A stretch of 37,457 nucleotides of DNA from Lachnospiraceae bacterium (GTDB taxonomy: Bacteria > Bacillota > Clostridia > Lachnospirales > Lachnospiraceae). The stretch spans positions 13,283-50,739 of the forward strand of contig JAFLTC010000014.1 in the NCBI GenBank assembly GCA_022510615.1, written 5' to 3'. The notes beneath the pieces are model-generated. The model did no database searches. It worked only from the letters and a program-made list of their open reading frames with translations, and was not told where the DNA came from. Made by a program: the position numbers and the translations under genes. Positions 21,925 to 30,759 of this stretch are shown here, one piece after another. Within the stretch, counting starts at the first letter, position 1, and each line of letters begins with the position of its first letter.

Positions 21925-24303
21925 ATGAAAACATCAAAAAAATTAGTATCTCTGTTTCTTATCCTTTCCTTGGCACTTTCCCTGACAAACGGTGTCGACG
22001 TAAAGGCATCGGATGCCATTACTGTTACCCTTCGTGTGGAACGGGATGAAGATACATTAATTACTCCGGTACAGGTAACATTAACGGATGCTGACAAAAA
22101 AGATTACGGCATCGGTCTTCCTACGGATAAACTGACACCGCTTCACGCTCTTGCCAAATATATGACAGAGGAAAAGGGTGCTACCGAGGAGGGTATGGAA
22201 CATTATATTAAGGCCGTAAGTTCCTCTTTCGGGTTATACCTGACAGGAATTTCTACAAACGGAATTTCCGATGGCAGTCCTGCCTCCGGCACACAGGATA
22301 ATGTATCCTGGATGTTTGCTGTTGATAACACTTCACCTTCTGTAGGCATGGATTCCTATGAGCTGAAGGACAAGCAGTCTGTTGTCTTTTATGGGCTCTG
22401 GAGCGGCGGCATATGGCCGGATACCGTAGAAACAAATTATTGCTATTTCCATAAGGACAGCTATCAGGCAAGGGCCGGCAGGAAATTTTCCGTATCCCTT
22501 AAAGGCCTTGGTTATGATGAAAACTATAATTCCATTCAGAAAAATATAGAAGGAGCTTCTATAATAGCCTCACCATACAAAAATACCGATAGCATCGCAC
22601 AAAAAGACACATCGGTTGCCACCGGCACTACTGATAAGGAGGGAAATGCTTCCCTTGTGATTTCAGCAGCGGGTACCTATGTGCTTTCCGCCTACCGAAA
22701 GGCAGCAGACGGTATTCATACTGATATTTCCAGACCATATGCGATGGTAACCGTAACAGAGCAAAATGCTAAAGTAGTTTCGGAAAAGACACCCATTGAT
22801 ACCAAAAGAGGCGGAACGATCTGGACACGCTCCTTTGCTTCCGGCTCCTCTACCTCCTGTAATTCTTCTCCTGTCATTACGGATACCGCTATTTATATTG
22901 TAAATAAAAACATATTATATACCCTGGACTTAAAGGGTAATATAAAGAACCAGCTAACCTTGTCTGCCTCCATGAATTCCGTCTGCTATATGCTTTTACA
23001 CGGGGATTTTCTATACATTCCTTTAAACGGCGGAAAAATACAATGTATACAGGTTTCCACCATGAAACCAGTATGGGAAAGTGAAGCCTTTGGCGGCCAG
23101 TCGCTTTCTACTGTATACTACCATGATGGGTATTTATACGCCGGAACCACTACCATGACCGGAATGACCGGGACAAACGGTATTTTCTACTGTCTGGATG
23201 CCGCCTCCGGCTCTACCATATGGACCTATCAGGACAATGAACATCCCGGCGGCTACTATTGGAGCGGTGCTATTTCCTACGGCAGGGCTCTCTATTTTGC
23301 CGGGGACAATGGAATCTTGATTTCCCACAGTCTTTTAGAGGATGAAGTATATGACACCTATCCTTTAAGCAGCGCCCAGATACGCGCCGGTCTTACCTAT
23401 GATGTCAAAACAGATGCCCTGTACACTGCTTCCAACGATGGTACTCTCTATCAGATATCCGCCACAGCGGATGGCAGGGTAAAGGAAGTTCATTCCTGTG
23501 CCGTTGTTCCGGGCAGCAAAGTCAGCAACTGTACCAGTACCCCTACCATCTGGAACGGCCGCCTGTATATCGGCAGCTTCGCCGATTCCCTCGGCTATCT
23601 TTCCGTTATGGATGCCGCCACACTCTCTCTGCATTATACAGTAGCATGCAGTAACGAGGTAAAATCTTCTCCTCTTGTATCCACCGGTTATGCCGGTGAG
23701 GACAACCATCAGACGGTGTATGTTTACTTTTCTTATAACGCCACACCGGGAGGACTATATTATATCAAAGATGATGAAACTGCCACATCCGGTAAAATGG
23801 AAACCTTGTTTATTCCGGCCAAGGCAAAGCAATATTGTATGTCCAGTATTACCGCAGGACCGGACGGTACCTTATATTACTCCAATGACAGTGGGACCCT
23901 CTTTGCCGTAAGGGAGGTTGATGTCAGTTCTGACTCTGTTACTCCTACCGTTCCCCCTGCTGTTACACCAAAGCCAACTGTAACACCAAAGCCTTCTGTG
24001 ACACCAACTCCTGACAAGATTCCTTCCGGAAAGGTAAAAAAACCGAAGACACCGGTAAAAATCAAAGTTAAAAAGAAAAAGAGAAAGTTTAAGATACGCT
24101 GGAAAAAGAAAACCTCCGGCAGCCAGACCGTCCTCTATGTTCGGTATAAGTCCGGCAAATGGAAGAAAAAATTAGTGACAAATAAAACCTTCTGCTCTTT
24201 GAAAAAAAGCAAAAAAAAGATACGCATTCGATTACGGAGCCGTATAAAAAAGAACGGGAAATGGTATTATTCTTCCTATACAAAGACATATCGCTTAAAA
24301 TAA
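21925..24303 (+). CDS. secreted DUF4430-like / PQQ-type beta-propeller surface protein
   Basis: 792 residues from ATG 21925, which has AGAAGG eight bases upstream; the nine codons before it lack a ribosome site. Order: signal peptide (about 1-29, LFLILSLALSLTNG, cut near VKA); a DUF4430-like domain (about 30-160: LTPLHALAKYM, SWMFAVDN, KDKQSVVFYGLW); a linker domain with an Ig-like look to about 280; a PQQ-type beta-propeller (about 290-680) with repeats such as YLYAGTTT, FYCLDAASGSTIWTY and RLYIGSF; three VTPKPT repeats; and a very basic C-terminal domain (about 700-792) of the lysine-rich fibronectin-III-like kind seen at the end of Lachnospiraceae surface proteins, perhaps holding it on the anionic wall. 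Divergent from the DUF4430-ECF operon, so probably part of the same capture system (inference). Confidence 0.85.
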   Translation: MKTSKKLVSLFLILSLALSLTNGVDVKASDAITVTLRVERDEDTLITPVQVTLTDADKKDYGIGLPTDKLTPLHALAKYMTEEKGATEEGMEHYIKAVSSSFGLYLTGISTNGISDGSPASGTQDNVSWMFAVDNTSPSVGMDSYELKDKQSVVFYGLWSGGIWPDTVETNYCYFHKDSYQARAGRKFSVSLKGLGYDENYNSIQKNIEGASIIASPYKNTDSIAQKDTSVATGTTDKEGNASLVISAAGTYVLSAYRKAADGIHTDISRPYAMVTVTEQNAKVVSEKTPIDTKRGGTIWTRSFASGSSTSCNSSPVITDTAIYIVNKNILYTLDLKGNIKNQLTLSASMNSVCYMLLHGDFLYIPLNGGKIQCIQVSTMKPVWESEAFGGQSLSTVYYHDGYLYAGTTTMTGMTGTNGIFYCLDAASGSTIWTYQDNEHPGGYYWSGAISYGRALYFAGDNGILISHSLLEDEVYDTYPLSSAQIRAGLTYDVKTDALYTASNDGTLYQISATADGRVKEVHSCAVVPGSKVSNCTSTPTIWNGRLYIGSFADSLGYLSVMDAATLSLHYTVACSNEVKSSPLVSTGYAGEDNHQTVYVYFSYNATPGGLYYIKDDETATSGKMETLFIPAKAKQYCMSSITAGPDGTLYYSNDSGTLFAVREVDVSSDSVTPTVPPAVTPKPTVTPKPSVTPTPDKIPSGKVKKPKTPVKIKVKKKKRKFKIRWKKKTSGSQTVLYVRYKSGKWKKKLVTNKTFCSLKKSKKKIRIRLRSRIKKNGKWYYSSYTKTYRLK
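23962..24015 (+). repeat. three 18-base tandem repeats encoding VTPKP(T/S)
   Basis: Three consecutive 18-base units (23962, 23980, 23998) encode VTPKPT, VTPKPS and VTPTPD, a proline-threonine spacer between the propeller and the basic tail. Such repeats can change in number by slippage. Confidence 0.85.
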
Positions 24304-24332
24304 TAAAATAATTTAAATTATGGAGGAAAACT

Positions 24333-25049
24333 ATGAGTGAAACTACCCAGTTAAAAGAATGGATTGACGCAAGTGACAATATTGTATTTTTCGGAGGGGC
24401 GGGTGTATCGACAGAAAGTCATATCCCGGATTTTCGAAGTGTAGACGGACTGTATAATCAACAATATGATTATCCGCCGGAAACGATTCTTTCCCACAGT
24501 TTTTTTATGAGGAATACAGAAGAATTTTTCCGTTTTTACCGAAATAAAATGATTTTTAAAGATGCCAAACCAAACCCTGCTCATCTGGCCCTTGCCAATT
24601 TAGAAAAGCAGGGAAAATTAAAAGCCGTGATTACCCAGAATATCGATGGGCTTCATCAAAAAGCCGGAAGCAAAGAAGTTTTGGAGTTGCACGGCTCCGT
24701 TCTTCGCAATTACTGTATGGGCTGCCATCGTTTTTACTCCCTGGATGATATTCTCAGACAGGATGGAGTTCCGCATTGTGAATGTGATAGCATAATAAAA
24801 CCAGATGTCGTTCTCTATGAAGAAGGTTTGGATTCCTATGTATTAGAACGGGCGGTTTCTTTTATTTCCAATGCCGATATGCTGATTATTGGAGGCACTT
24901 CCCTCGCTGTCTACCCTGCCGCCGGATTAATCGATTATTACCGGGGAAATAAACTGGTTCTCATCAATAAGGATACCACAGCCCGCGATAAACAGGCTGA
25001 TTTAGTCATACATGAGCCCATTGGCGAAGTATTATCTATCTTTGCATAA
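24333..25049 (+). CDS. NAD-dependent protein deacylase, sirtuin (Sir2/CobB family)
   Basis: Removes acyl groups from lysine using NAD. 238 residues with FFGGAGVSTESHIPDFRS (NAD-binding), TQNIDGLHQKAG, catalytic H in LELHGSV, a zinc site CMGC...CEC, IKPDVVLYEE and GGTSLAVYPAA. The second zinc pair is spaced by one residue rather than the usual two. Start ATG 24333 with GGAGG. It follows the secreted propeller gene by 29 bases without a terminator, so it is likely co-transcribed; a functional link is not obvious. Ends two bases from the converging L,D-transpeptidase gene. Confidence 0.94.
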   Translation: MSETTQLKEWIDASDNIVFFGGAGVSTESHIPDFRSVDGLYNQQYDYPPETILSHSFFMRNTEEFFRFYRNKMIFKDAKPNPAHLALANLEKQGKLKAVITQNIDGLHQKAGSKEVLELHGSVLRNYCMGCHRFYSLDDILRQDGVPHCECDSIIKPDVVLYEEGLDSYVLERAVSFISNADMLIIGGTSLAVYPAAGLIDYYRGNKLVLINKDTTARDKQADLVIHEPIGEVLSIFA

Positions 25050-25051
25050 AA

Positions 25052-26416
25052 TTAATAGATTACCACCGGCGTACCAATACTGACATACTTATATAATTTT
25101 GCTGCCATATCCAAAGGCAAATTTACACATCCGTGGGAGCCATTTGACTTATAAATATTCCCGCCAAATCTTCCATGTCGCCAGACGGCATCGTGAAGTC
25201 CCTGACCACTCCAGTTAAATGGCATCCAGTAATTGACATGGGTATGGTAGCCCTGCACCGCAACCGTACCCAGATAACGGTCTCTTTGTTTGCCAAATAT
25301 ATAATGCACTCCTTTGAGCGTTTCTCTGTCCTTTGTCGGTAATCCGGATACAAACTCGGAACTCATTATCTTTTTTCCTTTTTTATAAAACCAAAGCCTC
25401 TGTCTTTTCAGACTGATTTCAACATACGTATTTCCAATATCATTTTTGCCATGTTGCGCAGCTGTATTGTGATAGACCGGCTCTAAAGTCTCAGATTTTT
25501 GTTTTGAAAGAAGTTTCTTGATTTTTTTCACCGTTTCTGTTTCATTCATCCACCAACCCATAATGCCGCCGTGAATCGTTACGGTACCATCCTTCGTCGT
25601 CTTAAACTTCCGGGTCTTCCCATATGTGTTATATTTTCTTGCCATCTTTCTTACATAGCCATCAATCCAACCCTTTTTCAGCTTTAGTTTCCCATTTTTA
25701 TAAGATAAATACTTGCTGATTATATTGTCGTCTATCGTTTCTTCTTCTTTCCCGAAAGTAAAAGTAATATTCATATTTTTATACGCCATAATCTGCTTTT
25801 CCACCGTGGCAATGGCAGTATCGGAAGCCTTTATTTGGGGCTGGTTATAAAATTCACTTAACGCATATTCCAGTTCATTCCCCGCCAAAATATCTTCGGA
25901 AATTTGGGTCAGCAGATTCTTGTAATTGACATCATCTCCCTGCACCTCATTGATCAGATTCAAATCTTTATCAAAATAAGCATCCGCCGTATAGGAAGTG
26001 GTCTGAGGCAGACTTTCTTCCAGAATCATCTGCAGACGCTCCTGATCCACCTGGGCAGAATCCGGTTTTAAAGAAAGCACCACATCCCGGTGGAATAAAT
26101 AATCAAAAAAAGAAAGCTCATCCTGGCATTTTTCTACCTGAGCATTATTAAACTCACGGGAAACCGCATCGGATATATCCACCGTATAGGTTTTATTTTC
26201 TTTATCCAATACAATAGAAAAACCATCGGTGCGGTTCATGGAATTCACTGCCTCTTCCACTGTCATGGCACTGACATCCGTATTACTCAACATAGCTCTG
26301 GGAGAAAAGCGTCCCATAAAAAACTCCTTGCTGGATACAAAAAACAAAACCACTAGTGCAACAAAGGCTGCACCACCGGTCAGAACACCAAAGAACCATT
26401 TCTTTTTTTTCTCCAT
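25052..26416 (-). CDS. L,D-transpeptidase (YkuD) with PG-binding domain
   Basis: Makes 3-3 cross-links in, or attaches proteins to, peptidoglycan; acts outside the membrane. 454 residues: a short cytoplasmic basic stretch, one membrane helix (about 8-30), a peptidoglycan-binding-4-like region (about 80-300), and a C-terminal YkuD domain with YHTHVNYWMPFNWSGQGLHDA, and the catalytic SHGCVNLP (Cys about residue 430). Start ATG 26416 has GGAGGG ten bases upstream; the upstream in-frame ATG has no ribosome site. Single gene downstream of a tRNA terminator. Confidence 0.93.
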   Translation of the reverse strand: MEKKKKWFFGVLTGGAAFVALVVLFFVSSKEFFMGRFSPRAMLSNTDVSAMTVEEAVNSMNRTDGFSIVLDKENKTYTVDISDAVSREFNNAQVEKCQDELSFFDYLFHRDVVLSLKPDSAQVDQERLQMILEESLPQTTSYTADAYFDKDLNLINEVQGDDVNYKNLLTQISEDILAGNELEYALSEFYNQPQIKASDTAIATVEKQIMAYKNMNITFTFGKEEETIDDNIISKYLSYKNGKLKLKKGWIDGYVRKMARKYNTYGKTRKFKTTKDGTVTIHGGIMGWWMNETETVKKIKKLLSKQKSETLEPVYHNTAAQHGKNDIGNTYVEISLKRQRLWFYKKGKKIMSSEFVSGLPTKDRETLKGVHYIFGKQRDRYLGTVAVQGYHTHVNYWMPFNWSGQGLHDAVWRHGRFGGNIYKSNGSHGCVNLPLDMAAKLYKYVSIGTPVVIY

Positions 26417-26457
26417 ATAATTGATTCCCTCCATATAAATCCGAATAGCATCCGGCT

Positions 26458-26490
26458 AAAAAAGGTGCGACTAAAAACATGCGCACCTCT
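26458..26490 (-). terminator. terminator of tRNA-Ser
   Basis: AGGTGCG/CGCACCT stem with 12-base loop followed by at least six T, starting a few bases after the tRNA 3' end. A perfect Rho-independent terminator. Confidence 0.93.
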
Positions 26491-26496
26491 AAAAAA

Positions 26497-26582
26497 CGGA
26501 GACGGTGGGATTCGAACCCACGTGCCCGTGAAGGCAAAACGATTTCGAGTCGTTCTCGTTATGACCACTTCGATACGTCTCC
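26497..26582 (-). tRNA. tRNA-Ser, anticodon CGA
   Basis: 86 bases on the minus strand. Acceptor stem GGAGACG/CGTCTCC with discriminator G; anticodon stem AACGA/TCGTT around loop CTCGAAA, giving anticodon CGA (codon UCG). The long variable arm is typical of serine tRNAs, followed by T-arm GTGGGTTCGAATCCCAC. No CCA is encoded; T residues follow directly. Own promoter inside the end of holA and own terminator. Confidence 0.96.
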
Positions 26583-26601
26583 AAATAAAGCAAACAATAT
26601 G

Positions 26602-26630
26602 ATTAAAACATTAATTTATCAATTTGTCAA
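26602..26630 (-). promoter_or_regulatory. promoter of tRNA-Ser, inside the end of holA
   Basis: TTGACA (26625-26630), 17 bases, TTTAAT (26602-26607) on the minus strand. The -35 encodes the Leu-Thr near the C-terminus of HolA. Predicted start is about ten bases before the mature tRNA 5' end. Confidence 0.75.
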
Positions 26631-27596
26631 TGCTTGAATCAAAAACAATTCTACCGCCAGCTGGTCATCTATTTTGCCTGTTTTAAAATCTTCTTCAAAA
26701 TCTGCCCGGACAGAAAGCATCTTTAGTAATATTCTCCGTTTAAATGCCGCCGCCTGTTTACCATATTTAGGCACGGTAAAAGGCGGAATTCCAATTTTTT
26801 TCGCTATTTCATTTTTATTCAGTCCCTCTGCAGATAATTCCTTTATTTGCAATAAAATATTAATATGTCGGGTGAAAAGATATAAAATCGACATAGGCTG
26901 TTCTTTATTCGCCAGTAAATCACCGTATAGGCTTAATGCCCGTTCCTTTTCCCCCAGTGCCACAGCATCAATCATATCAAATATTTTCGACACGGCAGAG
27001 CCGGCACAGATAGCATCCACATCTTCTGTCCTTATTTCCCCCCGCTCTCCTGTATAACCAATCAATTTATCCAGTTCATTATTCAGCACTTCCATATCCG
27101 TACCCACACGTTCCATCAGATACTCTGCTACCGGAACGGCTATGGTCTTTCCGGTACGTTTTAAATAGCCTGCAATCCACTTCTTTAACATTGGCTCATT
27201 CTGAGACTGGCATTCTGTCACGCATCCATTCTTTCCCATCCATTTAAACAGGCGGTTCCTTTTGTCCACTTCCCTCTCCACAAAGACTACATATGTAGAA
27301 TCCGGAAATTCTTCTAAATAATCTGCCATATCTCCCGCACTTTTGAAAAACCCGCTGTCTTGCACAACAATCAACCGATTCGATGCCATAAAGGGAAGTA
27401 CCTGCCCCACATCTGCTATATCAGACTCTTTAATATCGCTTCCCTGAAAATACGTACAGTTCATCTCATCTCCCGGCACTGACAACTTTTCCACAAGACT
27501 ATGCTTATAATACCGTACCATGTAGCGTTCCTCACCGTAAATGAGATGAAAACGCGACAGGGAATTGTTCTTTAATTCTTCGGTAATTTTTTGCAT
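26619..27596 (-). CDS. holA: DNA polymerase III subunit delta (HolA)
   Basis: Clamp-loader subunit that opens the beta clamp. 325 residues from ATG 27596, which has GGAGG. Family features: FHLIYGEERYMVRYYKHSLVEKL at the start, YVVFVEREVDKRNRLFKWM in the AAA-like domain, LMERVGTDMEVLNNELDKLI, and the C-terminal collar part with LYLFTRHINILLQIKEL. The usual clostridial order comEC-holA is kept. It has its own promoter after comEC. Confidence 0.94.
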   Translation of the reverse strand: MQKITEELKNNSLSRFHLIYGEERYMVRYYKHSLVEKLSVPGDEMNCTYFQGSDIKESDIADVGQVLPFMASNRLIVVQDSGFFKSAGDMADYLEEFPDSTYVVFVEREVDKRNRLFKWMGKNGCVTECQSQNEPMLKKWIAGYLKRTGKTIAVPVAEYLMERVGTDMEVLNNELDKLIGYTGERGEIRTEDVDAICAGSAVSKIFDMIDAVALGEKERALSLYGDLLANKEQPMSILYLFTRHINILLQIKELSAEGLNKNEIAKKIGIPPFTVPKYGKQAAAFKRRILLKMLSVRADFEEDFKTGKIDDQLAVELFLIQALTN

Positions 27597-27636
27597 GTTT
27601 ACCTCCATTCCGAAACGGCTTCAAACAGTTATCTAT

Positions 27637-27665
27637 AGTTTAACCATTCTCTACTATTTTTTCAA
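27637..27665 (-). promoter_or_regulatory. promoter of holA
   Basis: TTGAAA (27660-27665), 17 bases, TAAACT (27637-27642) on the minus strand in the gap behind comEC, about 40 bases before the holA start. Confidence 0.6.
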
Positions 27666-27666
27666 G

Positions 27667-29814
27667 TCATTTATATGTCTCCACTGTCGTTTTTTCCCCG
27701 TCACTGTGAACCGTTACGGCCCCATCCTCTATTGTAGAGTAGATCTGAGAACCACTTTCTTTCAGGCGCTTAATTACCTCCCTTGCCGGATGCCCATAAC
27801 GATTATTTTTTCCGGCTGAAATGACAGATATTTCCGGCTGAAGCTCTTGTAAAAAGGCCTCACTGCTGGAACTTTTTGAGCCATGATGCCCCACCTTTAA
27901 ATAATCGATTTTGCCTACCCGTCCCTGTATTACCTTTTCCCCGGCTTCTTCCAAATCACCGGTTAAAAGTCCGTGAAACCTTCCATACTCCACAGAGAGT
28001 ACAAGGGAATAATCATTTTCATTCTCCCACTCATAGGAATAATCCGGGTGCATACACCGGATTAAAAAATCTCCTATGGAAATAGCATCCCCCCGCTTCA
28101 TCTTTTTTACCGCCACGCCGTACTGTCGGCATCTTCTTTCCAGCAACTGATAATTTTCATCCTGTTTTTTTATATCGGGAAGCACAATAGATTTTATTTC
28201 AAAACCCATTTTCTCCTTATCTTCTAATATCTCCAAAATACCGCTTGTGTGGTCGCTGTCACTATGGGTTACAAACACCATGTCAATCGTTTTGATTCCT
28301 TTATACTTTAGAAATTTACTAATTCGGTATTTGGCTGTTTCGTTTACATCGGAGCTTCCTCCATCCACAAGGATTACTTTTTCCCGAAACTGAATACAGG
28401 TACAGTCGCCCTGCCCCACGTCCAGATTCGTAATGCTCATTTCCCTGTTTTTCTGAAGTGGTAAGAACAAAAGCACTATCGCTGTCAGTAAAATCCATAT
28501 ATGCCGCTTTTTCTTTTCGTCATCTGTAAGCCTGCACCAGATAAGGAGAAGAATATAATAAAGTGCTATCTGCCAGAGAAAGGGAGCGCCAACTATGATT
28601 CGGCTAAGGGGAAGTCCGCCTGCCTTTTGACAAATCATCTGATAATAATTTAATATAACATGAACAACGCCGAAGAAAAATCGTCCGGCATAGAAGGAAA
28701 AAAAGGAGCCGGCGATTCCTGCCACAGACAGCGTAATCAGAATGCTGACAAAAGGCAGGACAATTAAATTAATGAAAACACTATAAAGAGAAATTTCATA
28801 GTAGAAATATAAGAGAATGGGAAGGGTTACGAGTTGTATACCAAGGGCACCGGCTATTATACCCCACCAACGATTTTTCTCCTTAAAAAAAGTCGTCAGT
28901 GGCTCTACCAATAGTAGAATGCCAAGCACTGTTCCATAGGATAACAAAAAACCGGATTGAAAAAGAGCTCCCGGCTGTAAGATAAGCTGAAGAAGTCCGC
29001 TAAGAGCCAGTGCATTCATTCTGTCGTATCTTCTTCCCAACAGCTTTCCGATAAAAAGGCAAAGCATCATGAAAACAGCCCTTTTGGTGGCAATAGGAAA
29101 TCCGGTTAATTCTCCATATAAAATGAGAAGAATACCCGATACTGCCGCAGCTCCTTTCATAGGCAGAAGAAATTTTCTTAACAGGAAAAAAATCCCGGCA
29201 CCAATCATCGTAATATGAAGCCCGGAAATAGCCAGAATATGAGCAATTCCATTTTTCTGGTACAGTTCTTTTATTTCCTCTGTCAGACCGCTTTTTTCTC
29301 CCAATACCATGGCTGACACAATCCCTGCCTCCTCCTCAGGCAGACATTTGTCAAGATTGCTTAAAAAACGACTTTTCCACTGATAAAGCCATTGCTTTCT
29401 TTTATTATATTGTCTATTTGTTATTGTCAGTGATTGCAGGAAGGCACGATACTGTATTCCCTGTTCTTTATAATACTGATATTCATTGAATTGTCCGGGA
29501 TTTCCCGGCTTAGAAAACGAATAGATTTTTCCCTGAAATGAGATAATATTTCCCACCTTAATTTCTGAAAAGAGATTCTGTCCTTTACTGGAATATAATT
29601 TTATACCGGAGCAAAAAAATTTTCCCTGCCCCATTACATCCCGTACTGTTATTGATATTTTCTCACCCTGTCCCGAAATATCTTCTACCTGACCTTCCAG
29701 TCTCATATCTACGCCCTGACAATCCGGAGGCGTTTTTTCCGGCATGATATAATGCCAGCACACAATCCAGACTACCACAACCACTAACGCCACAAACAAT
29801 GGGCGTTTTCCCAC
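27667..29814 (-). CDS. comEC: DNA internalization channel ComEC/Rec2
   Basis: Membrane channel for single-stranded DNA during natural transformation. 715 residues: N-terminal helix and OB-like DUF4131 region (about 1-150), the multi-helix Competence domain (about 170-450) with ILAISGLHITMIG, and a C-terminal metallo-beta-lactamase domain (from about 465: LDVGQGDCTCIQF, THSDSDHTSG, LLTGDLEE, GHHGSKSSSS). All metal-binding pieces look intact, so the gene is not decayed. Start GTG 29814 directly follows the stop of the GerMN gene, whose last codons contain the ribosome site. Paired with comEA three genes upstream. Confidence 0.95.
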   Translation of the reverse strand: MGKRPLFVALVVVVVWIVCWHYIMPEKTPPDCQGVDMRLEGQVEDISGQGEKISITVRDVMGQGKFFCSGIKLYSSKGQNLFSEIKVGNIISFQGKIYSFSKPGNPGQFNEYQYYKEQGIQYRAFLQSLTITNRQYNKRKQWLYQWKSRFLSNLDKCLPEEEAGIVSAMVLGEKSGLTEEIKELYQKNGIAHILAISGLHITMIGAGIFFLLRKFLLPMKGAAAVSGILLILYGELTGFPIATKRAVFMMLCLFIGKLLGRRYDRMNALALSGLLQLILQPGALFQSGFLLSYGTVLGILLLVEPLTTFFKEKNRWWGIIAGALGIQLVTLPILLYFYYEISLYSVFINLIVLPFVSILITLSVAGIAGSFFSFYAGRFFFGVVHVILNYYQMICQKAGGLPLSRIIVGAPFLWQIALYYILLLIWCRLTDDEKKKRHIWILLTAIVLLFLPLQKNREMSITNLDVGQGDCTCIQFREKVILVDGGSSDVNETAKYRISKFLKYKGIKTIDMVFVTHSDSDHTSGILEILEDKEKMGFEIKSIVLPDIKKQDENYQLLERRCRQYGVAVKKMKRGDAISIGDFLIRCMHPDYSYEWENENDYSLVLSVEYGRFHGLLTGDLEEAGEKVIQGRVGKIDYLKVGHHGSKSSSSEAFLQELQPEISVISAGKNNRYGHPAREVIKRLKESGSQIYSTIEDGAVTVHSDGEKTTVETYK

Positions 29815-30750
29815 CTAATTCCCTCCTTTAATCAAATTCAAATTTCTCTCAAAAGCCGTGTGAAACTCCTTCGTTTCACCATACTGTTCCTGAAGTTCTC
29901 CTGCTATTGTAAACTGCACCCGGTTTACATTGGAGAGTTCACACAGCGTATTTACGATAGAATAGATCGTAACATCGCTGGATACTTCCGCTAACATTTC
30001 ATTAAACTCATTGCTCAAATCCACATAGCATATATTATCCCGAATCGTAATACTGTTTATTTTAGTACCTGACGGTATGGACGGATGAATCACTGAGGTG
30101 TCCAGATTCATGGTGTCCGGACCGGCTATCAGCTCTTCCAGCAAAAGTTTAGCTAACGGCTCCGTCGCATCATAGGTAACATCTGAGGAGACCTCAATGA
30201 GCTGTTTACCACTGGCATCCGCAAAATACAAAGCCACTTGTCTGCTCTGTGCCTCTCTGGTTTCACTGAGAGAAGTGGTAAAGCTGTCTGCATTCATCAT
30301 CCCAACAGCATTCCCGGCAATCATAAGAGGCTGATCCTCAATATAAAATTCCACATGTTCAATACCTTCTACCTGACACAGCGTCTTTACGATAGCCGCC
30401 CGGGAAAGAATTTCTTCAATCCCCGTCTTTGCATTATACCCGGCAGAAAAATAGACAGAAAGCTGGTTTTCCTTTATCTGAAAATTACTGATCTCCACTT
30501 CGGGACTGACCGGTATCTGGTAAATACCATCCTTCCCACCGGTTTTCATCTGATCAAAAAGTTCACGAATGATATTAACCGTATCCTGTCTGGATGCTTT
30601 TGCCTGATATTCTTCACTGACCAGTCCGGCACCGTCCGAATCAATATAGTAAATCTGATAGTTATTTTTCCCCTGCTCCCCATCCTCTCCGCAGGAAGTA
30701 AAAAGTAACGTACATAGCAGCAGTATAAAAAAATATCCAAGCCGTTTCAT
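29815..30750 (-). CDS. GerMN-domain lipoprotein
   Basis: 311 residues with lipoprotein signal (LLLCTLLFTSC, Cys about 20) and two GerMN (GerM-type) domains, about 35-155 and 165-300. The repeat is visible as QLSVYFSAGYNAK and ICYVDLSNEFNEM, each preceded by a TVNIIRELFDQM or LAKLLLEELIAGP helix. GerM in Bacillus is a sporulation and germination lipoprotein; the actinobacterial GerMN lipoprotein LpqB acts on the MtrB kinase. Here the gene follows the kinase gene by nine bases, in the same order as mtrA-mtrB-lpqB, so a role in modulating the kinase is a reasonable inference. Confidence 0.92.
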   Translation of the reverse strand: MKRLGYFFILLLCTLLFTSCGEDGEQGKNNYQIYYIDSDGAGLVSEEYQAKASRQDTVNIIRELFDQMKTGGKDGIYQIPVSPEVEISNFQIKENQLSVYFSAGYNAKTGIEEILSRAAIVKTLCQVEGIEHVEFYIEDQPLMIAGNAVGMMNADSFTTSLSETREAQSRQVALYFADASGKQLIEVSSDVTYDATEPLAKLLLEELIAGPDTMNLDTSVIHPSIPSGTKINSITIRDNICYVDLSNEFNEMLAEVSSDVTIYSIVNTLCELSNVNRVQFTIAGELQEQYGETKEFHTAFERNLNLIKGGN

Positions 30751-30759
30751 ATCTGCCTC

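Noticed and set aside
26497-26582. Integrated element at the tRNA-Ser gene
   Set aside because: No integrase, no repeated tRNA 3' end nearby; flanks are core genes holA and an L,D-transpeptidase.
30238-30708. 156-codon plus-strand frame opposite the GerMN gene
   Set aside because: Shadow frame within a clear lipoprotein gene; composition not protein-like and no ribosome site.
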